DNA of 21,294 bases. It comes from DATCVA01 sp036567205. GTDB lineage: Bacteria > Pseudomonadota > Gammaproteobacteria > Burkholderiales > Burkholderiaceae_B. The DNA is taken from the NCBI GenBank assembly GCA_036567205.1, contig DATCVA010000150.1:1-21294 (forward strand), in the 5' to 3' direction. Position 1 is the first letter of the stretch. Every line of letters starts with the position of its first letter. Positions 14,777 to 21,294 of this stretch are shown here, piece after piece. Both the position numbers and the translations under genes were made by a program. A model generated the notes under the pieces. It saw only the letters and a program-made list of their open reading frames with translations, was not told the origin of the DNA and did not search any database.

Positions 14777-17098
14777 TTACACAGGCAAACCAAGAACCAG
14801 CTTTGCAAGAATATTACGCTGGATCTCGTTGCTTCCACCATAAATGGTCGTAATAGCCGAGTTATACAACCTGGCACAAGGCGTGATTTGCGAATCACCC
14901 ACCAAAATCGGCGCTGCATCGCCCCCCTGCTCCTGAGCCGCCTCGACCACTTCCATGGCAATACGTGAATAGGTTTCGGTAGCCCAGATCTTTAGCAATG
15001 AAACACTGGGCGGCAAGGCCTCGCCCCGTTTAACAATATCGGCATAGCCTGCATACAACGCCTGCAAATCGTCCACATCCAGCATGGACGCTGCATAGCG
15101 GTCCAGGAAAGCCTGGTCGTTAAAGAGCCCCTTCTGTTGAGCAATCAGCCGCAATTGATTGAGCGCATAGCGTGACTGGTTCGGACTGCCTACAAATATC
15201 CGTTCAAAATCCAGGAGCGCCTTGGCGATAGTCCAACCCTGATTAAGCGCACCGACCAGATTTTCTTTGGGAACCCGTACATTATCGAAAAAAACCTCGC
15301 AAAACTCCTCTTCACCGCCAAGGTTTCGTATTGGACGAACAGTAATGCCGGGTGTTTTCATGTCGGCCAGCAAAAAGCTAATACCCGCTTGTTTTTTCAC
15401 CTCTTTATCGGTACGCACCAGCATGAAAATATGAGTGGCATCCTGGGCCAATGTCGTCCAGATCTTTTGCCCGTTAACGACAAATTCGTCCCCATCCAGC
15501 ACCGCCTCGGTGCGCAACGATGCAAGATCCGAACCGGCATTGGGTTCCGAGTAACCCTGGCACCAGATATGCTCGCCGGCAATGATCTTGGGCAGATATT
15601 GCCGACGCTGCTTTTCCGTACCGTATTTAATCAGCACCGGTCCTATATTGATAATCCCCTGATCGGGCATGCGGGCAACGCCGTAGGCCTCCATTTCTTC
15701 AAAAAACGCAATCAGCTTGTCGGGCTCCAGACCCATGCCGCCATGCTCACGTGGCCAGGCGGGGGCAATCCAACCCTGGCTGGACAGACTTAGATACCAG
15801 TCTTTAAGGTCCTTCCAGTGCAGGCGCTGGGGCGGGTTACGCAACGCTTCGGGGTAATTAGCTTTAATAAACTGACGAACCGTAGCGCGAAATGCCGGCT
15901 CGGACATCGCATTCCAATTACCGTCGGCAGGCGCTGCAATCGCGCTGTCTGCCGGGCTGTTTGCTGGCTCTAACGCTGTTTCCCTCGACTGGAGCGCCAG
16001 GCGCCTGTTTTCCAGGACGCCACCCAGCCAGCTGTTCAGATGCAACGCACGTTTGAAGTAAAGTCCAATATCCAGTTCATCGGTATAGCCGATGGCGCCG
16101 TGAAACTGAATAGACAGCCGCGTGACATGCAATGCCGCGTGTGCGCAGCGGGCTTTAACGCGAGCACAACCGGCGGCAAAATCAGCGGGATTCATGGCGG
16201 GTACAGCCAAAAACTCTTTAAGTACGGCCTGGGCAAGCTCAACCTGCAAATACGCATCAACCATACGATGCTGCAACGCCTGGTTAGCACCAATGGGCTT
16301 GCCAAACTGAATACGTGTCTTCAAATACTCAAGCGTACGGCCGAAAACTTCAGTCGCAATCCCCAGCAGCTCGGCGGCCTGCACAGCCCGTGTTTGGGCC
16401 TTTGCCTGCTCAAGCAGCGGCTGAACCTCGTCTCCCTGCGCCAACAGATGGCTGGCCGGTATTGCAGCCTGATTCAGATGCAAGGTAACAGCCAAAGAGC
16501 CATCAACCCGCTCGTGAGACTCGGCAATAACGCCATGACTTGCCGCCGGCACCCAGCAGATCGCATCCATATCGGAGTGGCGACAAGTCACCAGCCAGCC
16601 GTCGGCGTTAGCCGGATACACCCAGCGTTTAACGGCGCAAATCCTTGCGTGGTCACCGTCAATCACAACCGTCGCCTCAGCGTTGGATGTTAATGCAACA
16701 TCGGAGGCCTCTTGCCAGGCCACACCGGCAATCAGCTCACCGGCAGCGATGCGGCTTAATAGTTCATCGCGCAAACGCGTGGCCGGCAAAGCCGTCAGTA
16801 CCGCTGCAGGATGTATCGCCGACGCAATATACGGTTCTGGCAAAGGACTCCTTCCCACCTCAACAGCAATGGCCGCCGCAGCCCTCAGCCCCTGCTCCAG
16901 TCCGCCAAGTGACTCAGGGATCAATAGTCCCGTCCAGCCCGCCTGCGCCATTTTGTGCCAAATCGCACGCTCGTAGCCAGGATCGGTGTTGCGCAGTGCG
17001 CGGATTCGCGATAGCGGCGAGACGGCACTCAAAAAATCGCGGGCACTTTCTTTGAACGCATCTTCCAGCTGCTGGATTTCGTCTTGTGTGGTTTGCAT
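14777..17098 (-). CDS. Fused double acyl-CoA dehydrogenase (two ACAD halves in one chain)
   Basis: From the ATG at 17098 the product is 773 residues, twice the ACAD length. An upstream in-frame extension to 17203 adds 35 unlikely residues. Residues 1 to about 370 are a divergent ACAD half lacking the TEP.aGSD motif and any Glu at the known catalytic positions. A Pro/Ala-rich linker (about 374-392) leads to a canonical half (about 395-773) with QGYSEPNAGSDLAS (514-527), GQKIWTT (543-549), Glu632 in LLDFERI (the isovaleryl-CoA dehydrogenase-type base position) and YGGSNEIQRNIL near the end. The layout mirrors heteromeric ACADs of steroid catabolism, in which one subunit carries the active site. 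It probably dehydrogenates a bulky acyl-CoA made by the divergent CoA transferase. No strong ribosome site was seen. Confidence 0.9.
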   Translation of the reverse strand: MQTTQDEIQQLEDAFKESARDFLSAVSPLSRIRALRNTDPGYERAIWHKMAQAGWTGLLIPESLGGLEQGLRAAAAIAVEVGRSPLPEPYIASAIHPAAVLTALPATRLRDELLSRIAAGELIAGVAWQEASDVALTSNAEATVVIDGDHARICAVKRWVYPANADGWLVTCRHSDMDAICWVPAASHGVIAESHERVDGSLAVTLHLNQAAIPASHLLAQGDEVQPLLEQAKAQTRAVQAAELLGIATEVFGRTLEYLKTRIQFGKPIGANQALQHRMVDAYLQVELAQAVLKEFLAVPAMNPADFAAGCARVKARCAHAALHVTRLSIQFHGAIGYTDELDIGLYFKRALHLNSWLGGVLENRRLALQSRETALEPANSPADSAIAAPADGNWNAMSEPAFRATVRQFIKANYPEALRNPPQRLHWKDLKDWYLSLSSQGWIAPAWPREHGGMGLEPDKLIAFFEEMEAYGVARMPDQGIINIGPVLIKYGTEKQRRQYLPKIIAGEHIWCQGYSEPNAGSDLASLRTEAVLDGDEFVVNGQKIWTTLAQDATHIFMLVRTDKEVKKQAGISFLLADMKTPGITVRPIRNLGGEEEFCEVFFDNVRVPKENLVGALNQGWTIAKALLDFERIFVGSPNQSRYALNQLRLIAQQKGLFNDQAFLDRYAASMLDVDDLQALYAGYADIVKRGEALPPSVSLLKIWATETYSRIAMEVVEAAQEQGGDAAPILVGDSQITPCARLYNSAITTIYGGSNEIQRNILAKLVLGLPV

Positions 17099-17340
17099 GG
17101 TATAGGTTTCATCTTCGGAATATCGGTGCCTGATTAGTGTAGGAGTAAACACGGTCCCAAACCAGCATCGGCGCACACAAACCAGACTTGCTGATTTGGT
17201 CAACTAACAACGAAATACACATATAGGCATATCAGGATTACACGCTGTGCTCTGGCACATACACCATCCTTGCCCTAGACTTTCGACTACTGATTGTGCG
17301 AGCCAGGCTCGAAGCAATACACCTTACCAGGAGAAAATAA
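17099..17340. promoter_or_regulatory. Divergent control region with two short dyads
   Basis: The 242 bases between the fused dehydrogenase and CoA transferase genes contain TGTGC-TCTG-GCACA (17246-17259) and the 13-bp palindrome CGAGCCAGGCTCG (17299-17311). AGGAG at 17329-17333 is the ribosome site for the GTG start at 17341. No regulator gene adjoins and no promoter hexamer pair was convincing by eye. Confidence 0.4.
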
Positions 17341-18561
17341 GTGCCGCCTCTTTTAGCCCACATTCGTGTTCTGGACTTAAGCCGCGTGCTGGCCGGCCCA
17401 TGGAGCAGTCAAATTCTGGCTGACCTGGGCGCCGATGTCATTAAGGTCGAGCGCCCCGGGCGTGGCGACGATACGCGGGCGTGGGGGCCTCCCTTCCTGA
17501 AGCAGCCCGACGGCACAAACACCAACGAAGGCGGCTATTTCATTGCCGCAAACCGGGGCAAGCGCTCCATTACGCTAGATCTTCAAACCCCCGAAGGCCA
17601 GGATATCGTCAAAAAGCTGGCTGCGGAATGCGACGTGGTGCTGGAAAACTACAAAGTCGGTACTCTGGAGCGGCTGGGCCTGGGTTACGACGATCTGGCC
17701 AAAGTCAATCCACGTCTTATTTATTGTTCGGTCACCGGTTTTGGCCAAACGGGCCCACGCAGTACTGAACCCGCTTATGACTTTCTTATCCAGGCCATGG
17801 GCGGCTTGATGAGTGTAACCGGCGAACGCGACGGCATGCCCGGTGCTGGCCCGCAAAAAGTGGGCGTGCCGATTGTTGATCTGGTCACCGGGGTTTATGG
17901 CGCACTGGCCATTCTTGCCGCCATTGTGGGCCGCAATGAAACAGGCCAGGGGGACCACATCGACTTATCCATGCTGGACGTACAAGTCGGCCTGCTGGCC
18001 AATCAGGCCATGAATTATTTGCTGTCGGGAAACACGCCCAAACGCACCGGTACCGCACACCCCAATATCCAGCCGCAACGGATCTTCGACTGCCAGGATG
18101 GACAGATGGTGGTTGTCGTCGGCAACGATGGGCAATTCCTGGATTTATGCGATGTAATCGGGCACCCCGAGCTGAAAACCGATGAGCGCTTTTCCACCAA
18201 TGGCAAGCGTGTTCGAAACCAGGCTGAATTAGACCCAGTGCTGGATGCCGCCTTTATCTCGGAAAGCCGTCAATACTGGCTAGATCGGCTGGGGCAGGCT
18301 GGTATTCCAGCCGGGCCCATCAACAGTATTCCCGAAGTGTTTAACGAGCCCCAGGTGGTCCATCGTGAAATGCTTCGCCATCTGCCTCATCCCGTTGCCG
18401 GAACAGTGCCGCAAGTCATGAGCCCGCTGCGATTTGCCCGATCTACCATGAAGACCGATGTGCCCCCGCCGCTACTAGGTCAACATACAGCCGAGATACT
18501 CCAGCATCTGGGGTTTTCAGACGACGATATAGACGGGCTGCAAAAACGAAACGTCATTTAA
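17341..18561 (+). CDS. Class III CoA transferase (CaiB/BaiF, formyl-CoA transferase family)
   Basis: The GTG start is supported by AGGAG 7 bases upstream. The 406-residue product begins with RVLDLSRVLAGPWSSQ and LADLGADVIKVERP (26-39), then NRGKRSITLDL (71-81), the family signature for CoA binding. Asp147 in PAYDFLIQAMGGLMSVTG is at the position of the catalytic Asp169 of formyl-CoA transferase, which forms an aspartyl-CoA anhydride. TGQGDHIDLSMLD and AGIPAGPIN are also typical. It would activate a carboxylic acid by moving CoA from a donor thioester in the cytoplasm. Divergent from the fused dehydrogenase and followed by a crotonase and an MFS transporter, it is the likely entry step of a small CoA-dependent acid pathway. 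Acid identity unknown. Confidence 0.95.
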   Translation: MPPLLAHIRVLDLSRVLAGPWSSQILADLGADVIKVERPGRGDDTRAWGPPFLKQPDGTNTNEGGYFIAANRGKRSITLDLQTPEGQDIVKKLAAECDVVLENYKVGTLERLGLGYDDLAKVNPRLIYCSVTGFGQTGPRSTEPAYDFLIQAMGGLMSVTGERDGMPGAGPQKVGVPIVDLVTGVYGALAILAAIVGRNETGQGDHIDLSMLDVQVGLLANQAMNYLLSGNTPKRTGTAHPNIQPQRIFDCQDGQMVVVVGNDGQFLDLCDVIGHPELKTDERFSTNGKRVRNQAELDPVLDAAFISESRQYWLDRLGQAGIPAGPINSIPEVFNEPQVVHREMLRHLPHPVAGTVPQVMSPLRFARSTMKTDVPPPLLGQHTAEILQHLGFSDDDIDGLQKRNVI

Positions 18562-18570
18562 TGCAGCCTC

Positions 18571-18676
18571 ATTCCAAATCCAAATCAACTGTGAACACGA
18601 AGGCGAAGCACAGTCAGTACGTTTGTACGGCAAACGGGGCCGACACCATTTACGATTGATTGAGATTCTATGGAAT
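18571..18676. repeat. Near-palindromic intergenic repeat, copy B
   Basis: The ends are inverted copies: ATTCCA at 18571-18576 and TGGAAT at 18671-18676, with CCAAATCAACTGTGAAC matched by an inverted, diverged TTTACGATTGATTG on the right. The centre has AGTACGTTTGTAC. Copy A at 14672-14768 has the same order of blocks. It lies between the CoA transferase and crotonase genes, leaving only about 40 bases before the latter's start. No open frame or transposase is present. Confidence 0.7.
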
Positions 18677-18718
18677 CAGTACCACTTTTTTAATTAATTA
18701 CAGCTAAGGTAGGGCACG

Positions 18719-19498
18719 ATGCAAAATCAATACACGGCGCTTAAAGTTGAAGTGATTAATCATGTAGCCGTATTACGGCTGGCTAATCCCCCGGTCAATG
18801 CGCTTAGCACGGCAATGATGAATGAGCTTACTTTCGAGCTGGATCGTATTTCCGAGACCGATGATATCCGCGCTGTTGTGCTGATTGGCGAAGGCAAGAT
18901 ATTTTGCGCCGGAGCCGATCTGAAATCGCGTAGCGAAACCATCAAAGGGCCGGGCGACCTGCCTCAGCACTCGCGCCGCACGCGCGAATGCTTTCATGCC
19001 ATTCGGGAATGTTCAAAACCGGTGATTGGTGCCATTAACGGGCCTGCATTAGGCGCCGGACTAGCCATTGTTGCATCGTGCGACATCTTGGTGGCCGCCT
19101 CTACCGCCGTCGTGGGATTACCCGAAATCAACGTCGGCCTGCTGGGCGGCGGACGCCATGGCATGCGCCTTTTCAGCCATTCCCGCCTGCGCCGCATGAT
19201 GCTCACTGGTCTGCGTGTGGATGGTGACGAACTCTATCGCCTGGGCATCGTCGAAGCCAGCGTCCCCGTCGAACAACTACTGGACACGGCCTTGCAGCTC
19301 GCCCAGGAAATTGCCTCCAAGAGCCCCTTATCGGTCGTTCTGGCCAAGCAAACTCTTAATGCAATCGAAGAAATGAGCCTGCGCGACGGATATCGCTACG
19401 AACAGGACATGACAGCCGCCATTGCTAAAACCGACGACGCCAAGGAAGCCAGGCAAGCATTTCTGGAAAAGCGTCCGCCTGTATTCCAGGGAAAATAA
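18719..19498 (+). CDS. Enoyl-CoA hydratase/isomerase (crotonase) family protein
   Basis: The 259-residue product is preceded by AAGGTAGGG about 6 bases before the ATG. FCAGADLKS (62-70) and GPALGAGLAIVASCD (108-122) form the oxyanion hole and CoA pocket. By eye against rat hydratase, the Glu164 equivalent is kept (Glu136 in GLPEINVGLLGGG) while the Glu144 equivalent is Ala116. This single-Glu pattern occurs in several hydratases and isomerases of the superfamily, so hydration or double-bond isomerisation remains possible. The C-terminus EARQAFLEKRPPVFQGK is typical. It would follow the fused dehydrogenase in the pathway begun by the CoA transferase. Transcription may continue from 17341 through the repeat. 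Confidence 0.92.
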   Translation: MQNQYTALKVEVINHVAVLRLANPPVNALSTAMMNELTFELDRISETDDIRAVVLIGEGKIFCAGADLKSRSETIKGPGDLPQHSRRTRECFHAIRECSKPVIGAINGPALGAGLAIVASCDILVAASTAVVGLPEINVGLLGGGRHGMRLFSHSRLRRMMLTGLRVDGDELYRLGIVEASVPVEQLLDTALQLAQEIASKSPLSVVLAKQTLNAIEEMSLRDGYRYEQDMTAAIAKTDDAKEARQAFLEKRPPVFQGK

Positions 19499-19538
19499 GG
19501 GCAGCGCTGAGTCTCGTCCAGAAGCATGCTGCGATGGC

Positions 19539-19564
19539 TATAATACCGCCTTGCCAAACGGTAT
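19539..19564 (+). promoter_or_regulatory. Consensus -10 with overlapping dyad upstream of MFS gene
   Basis: TATAAT at 19539-19544 is a perfect -10, and ATACCG (19543-19548) with CGGTAT (19559-19564) forms 6-bp arms around a 10-base spacer at the expected start-site position. The -35 region is poor. This looks like an operator-controlled promoter for the transporter; binding protein unknown. Confidence 0.45.
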
Positions 19565-19595
19565 GTACCTGCATAGCCTACCTTAAGATTTCTGA

Positions 19596-21014
19596 ATGAC
19601 CTCAATGACGAATGATTCGTGGGCAACATTATTAAGTGGCCGCAATGGTTTGCGATCACTTGCCCTAGCTGGCGGTGTTTCAGTCCATGCCATCAATGTT
19701 TACCTGGTAACCACCATCTTGCCCTCCGTGGTGCAAGATATTGGCGGGCTGGAGTATTACGCGTGGAACATGACGTTGTTTGTCATGGCTTCCATTCTCG
19801 GCTCTGCCCTTTCCCCTAAATTTATACAGTCTTTTGGCTTACGCAACGCCTTCATCATCGCTATGGCGGTGTTTATGGTGGGAACAGCTTTCTGCGCATT
19901 AGCGCCATCCATGGCTGCCATGTTGGCAGGCAGGACCATACAAGGGCTGGGAGGGGGCTTCCTGCTGGGCTTAAGCTACTCTGCCGTTCGCATTGTGTTT
20001 GAAGAAGCATTATGGCCCCGAGCCATGGTATTGATATCGAGTATGTGGGGTGTTGCGACCCTAATTGGCCCGACGATTGGGGGCGTTTTTGCGCAGTCGG
20101 GCCATTGGCGGTTGGCATTTTGGTCGGTCATCCCAGTTGTTCTGCTTCTATTGCTATTGGTGTGTACGCAAATCGAGCCGGCACAATCTGGCGGTGATAA
20201 GAACGTAAAAGTACCGGTCGGAAAAATCGCTTTGTTGGGTTTGTCGGTATTTCTCCTGTCGTACGCGAGCCTATCAGATCAGTGGACAATTAACGCACTG
20301 GGATTAGCCGCGGCGCTGGTCCTGACCTTATTCGTCGGCCGTGCGGATAAAGACTCAACCGCCAACTTATTGCCGCATGGCACATACCGTTTCGGCGGTT
20401 CGCTTGCCGTGTATTACTTATGCGTGGCTTTTTTAAGTTCGGCGATAGCTATTGAAATTTTTATCCCCTACTTTTTACAAACCATACATGAACAACGCCC
20501 TCTGCTTGCAGGGTATTTCATGGCGTCGCTGTCTTTTGGCTGGACGGCTGGGTCATTTCTAAGCGCAGGTCGTTCGCCTGGGGCGACCCAACGTTACGTA
20601 CAGTTTGGCCCCTTGGTGTCTGCGGTAGCATTGGTGCTATTAGCCATACTGATGCCACTGGATTTAAAGCAGCACATTGGTGGAGCGTACTGGCTGATTG
20701 CCCCTTTGGTCTGCGTTGGCGCAGGTATAGGCGTATGTTGGCCACATTTGTTAACGCGCGTGTTTCATGCGGCCCCTGTCGGCCAAGAGAACATTGCATC
20801 CGCAGCGATCATTACGGTGCAGTTGTACGCCCTGGCCCTGGGTGGCGCCTTGGCAGGAATGCTTACTAACCTTTCAGGTTTTGTTAGCCCTGGCGGCGTA
20901 GTGGGCGCTAAATCTGCATCGGTGGTGTTGTTTTTAGTGATGTCGATAGGGCCGTTTTTAGCCGCGTGCCTCATTTACCGTAAGGAAAAAGCAAGTCGTC
21001 ACGCCATTGCATAA
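19596..21014 (+). CDS. MFS transporter, DHA2-like with about 14 transmembrane segments
   Basis: The 472-residue protein shows about 14 hydrophobic segments by eye, starting near residues 18-45 (LALAGGVSVHAINVYLVTTI) and ending near 445-465, as in the DHA2 (EmrB/QacA) group. GRTIQGLGGGFLLG (about 109-122) corresponds to the motif B region, and WGVATLIGPTIGGVF (about 148-162) is the antiporter-type motif C. That favours proton-coupled export, though its place after the CoA transferase and crotonase genes would also suit uptake of the acid substrate. The ribosome site is weak; ATG 19605 is an alternative start three codons later. A consensus -10 and a dyad just upstream suggest it can be transcribed separately. 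Confidence 0.9.
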   Translation: MTSMTNDSWATLLSGRNGLRSLALAGGVSVHAINVYLVTTILPSVVQDIGGLEYYAWNMTLFVMASILGSALSPKFIQSFGLRNAFIIAMAVFMVGTAFCALAPSMAAMLAGRTIQGLGGGFLLGLSYSAVRIVFEEALWPRAMVLISSMWGVATLIGPTIGGVFAQSGHWRLAFWSVIPVVLLLLLLVCTQIEPAQSGGDKNVKVPVGKIALLGLSVFLLSYASLSDQWTINALGLAAALVLTLFVGRADKDSTANLLPHGTYRFGGSLAVYYLCVAFLSSAIAIEIFIPYFLQTIHEQRPLLAGYFMASLSFGWTAGSFLSAGRSPGATQRYVQFGPLVSAVALVLLAILMPLDLKQHIGGAYWLIAPLVCVGAGIGVCWPHLLTRVFHAAPVGQENIASAAIITVQLYALALGGALAGMLTNLSGFVSPGGVVGAKSASVVLFLVMSIGPFLAACLIYRKEKASRHAIA

Positions 21015-21156
21015 GTTAGTTGGCTTTGAGCATCGGTTGAACCCAATGGCCACCCCAAACCCCCAATCGGAGCCTGCTGCCAAGACCTGAACCGGACATT
21101 TCCAGTTAACCTTAACAGCAGATATTTTTACGTCCCGGAAGAGTGGGGTTTAAAGG
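21015..21156. other. Intergenic gap, nothing recognised
   Basis: The 142 bases between the transporter and the minus-strand partial gene show no convincing terminator, promoter or small frame. Confidence 0.4.
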
Positions 21157-21294
21157 TCAGCCGCCCAGCAGTGGCGCTAAGGTGGCGACATCGCTCATTT
21201 CGGGCATTTCCTGTAATTGCTGAATTAACTGGCGAATCTGAGCCTGCGGATAACGGCGGGCAAGCTCATTTTCCGCACGCTGGATATGGTCGTC
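21157..21294 (-). CDS. C-terminal end of an unidentified protein
   Basis: Reading the minus strand from the window edge gives 45 residues without a stop, ending ...MSDVATLAPLLGG and TGA at 21159-21157. The segment is helical-looking and rich in Gln/Glu/Arg (for example RRYPQAQIRQLIQQLQEM), with codon use like its neighbours. It is convergent with the transporter gene. I do not recognise the family; too little of the protein is in view. Confidence 0.6.
   Translation of the reverse strand, partial: DDHIQRAENELARRYPQAQIRQLIQQLQEMPEMSDVATLAPLLGG

Noticed and set aside
16040..16693. 217-codon plus-strand open frame opposite the fused dehydrogenase
   Set aside because: It is a shadow of the coding strand; composition shows no family features and there is no suitable ribosome site.
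17099..17203. N-terminal extension of the fused dehydrogenase to 17203
   Set aside because: The 35 extra residues are Cys/Arg-rich and do not resemble an ACAD N-terminus.

Overview
The window reads as a catabolic accessory region of a betaproteobacterium, most likely Burkholderiales/Alcaligenaceae. The main reason is the presence of five separate TctC/Bug-type periplasmic solute-binding receptors, a family massively expanded in Bordetella, Achromobacter, Advenella and relatives. LysR regulators, CoA-dependent acid degradation genes and moderate GC with Sec signal peptides fit the same picture. The genus-level guess is inference. No rRNA, tRNA, CRISPR array, transposase or phage gene was seen.

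Layout. (1) 1-1914, minus strand: a Bug receptor followed by an Old Yellow Enzyme-type flavin oxidoreductase, joined by an ATGA start/stop overlap; the oxidoreductase runs off the left edge. (2) 2343-5171, plus strand: a second Bug receptor, a crotonase-fold protein lacking both classical catalytic glutamates, and a quinone-oxidoreductase-like MDR enzyme; a hairpin ends the unit. (3) 5287-7464: a LysR gene divergent from an acyl-CoA dehydrogenase, with a perfect 10-bp-arm dyad between them. (4) 7599-11489: a LysR gene divergent from a tight four-gene unit of Bug receptor, CHMI-type tautomerase, metallo-beta-lactamase-fold lactonase-like protein and double carboxymuconolactone-decarboxylase-domain protein. 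(5) 11572-13589: a Bug receptor divergent from a LysR gene. (6) 13645-21014: a divergent pair of units. Leftward are a fused double acyl-CoA dehydrogenase and a Bug receptor; rightward are a class III CoA transferase, an enoyl-CoA hydratase-like protein and a 14-TM MFS transporter. (7) 21157-21294: the C-terminal end of an unidentified minus-strand gene.

How the genes may work together. Each module pairs a carboxylate-type receptor or transporter with enzymes for an organic acid: CoA activation (CoA transferase), alpha,beta-dehydrogenation (acyl-CoA dehydrogenases), hydration/isomerisation (crotonases), and, in module 4, a tautomerase/lactonase/decarboxylase-type set that looks suited to a ring-cleavage product or lactone. 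No tctA/tctB membrane subunits are present, so the receptors either share a permease encoded elsewhere or act as sensors.

The most novel-looking items are the four-gene module at 8633-11489, the lactonase-like protein with Gly-Phe-Cys-Cys where the family has a metal-bridging Asp, and two copies of a roughly 100-bp near-palindromic intergenic element at 14672-14768 and 18571-18676.
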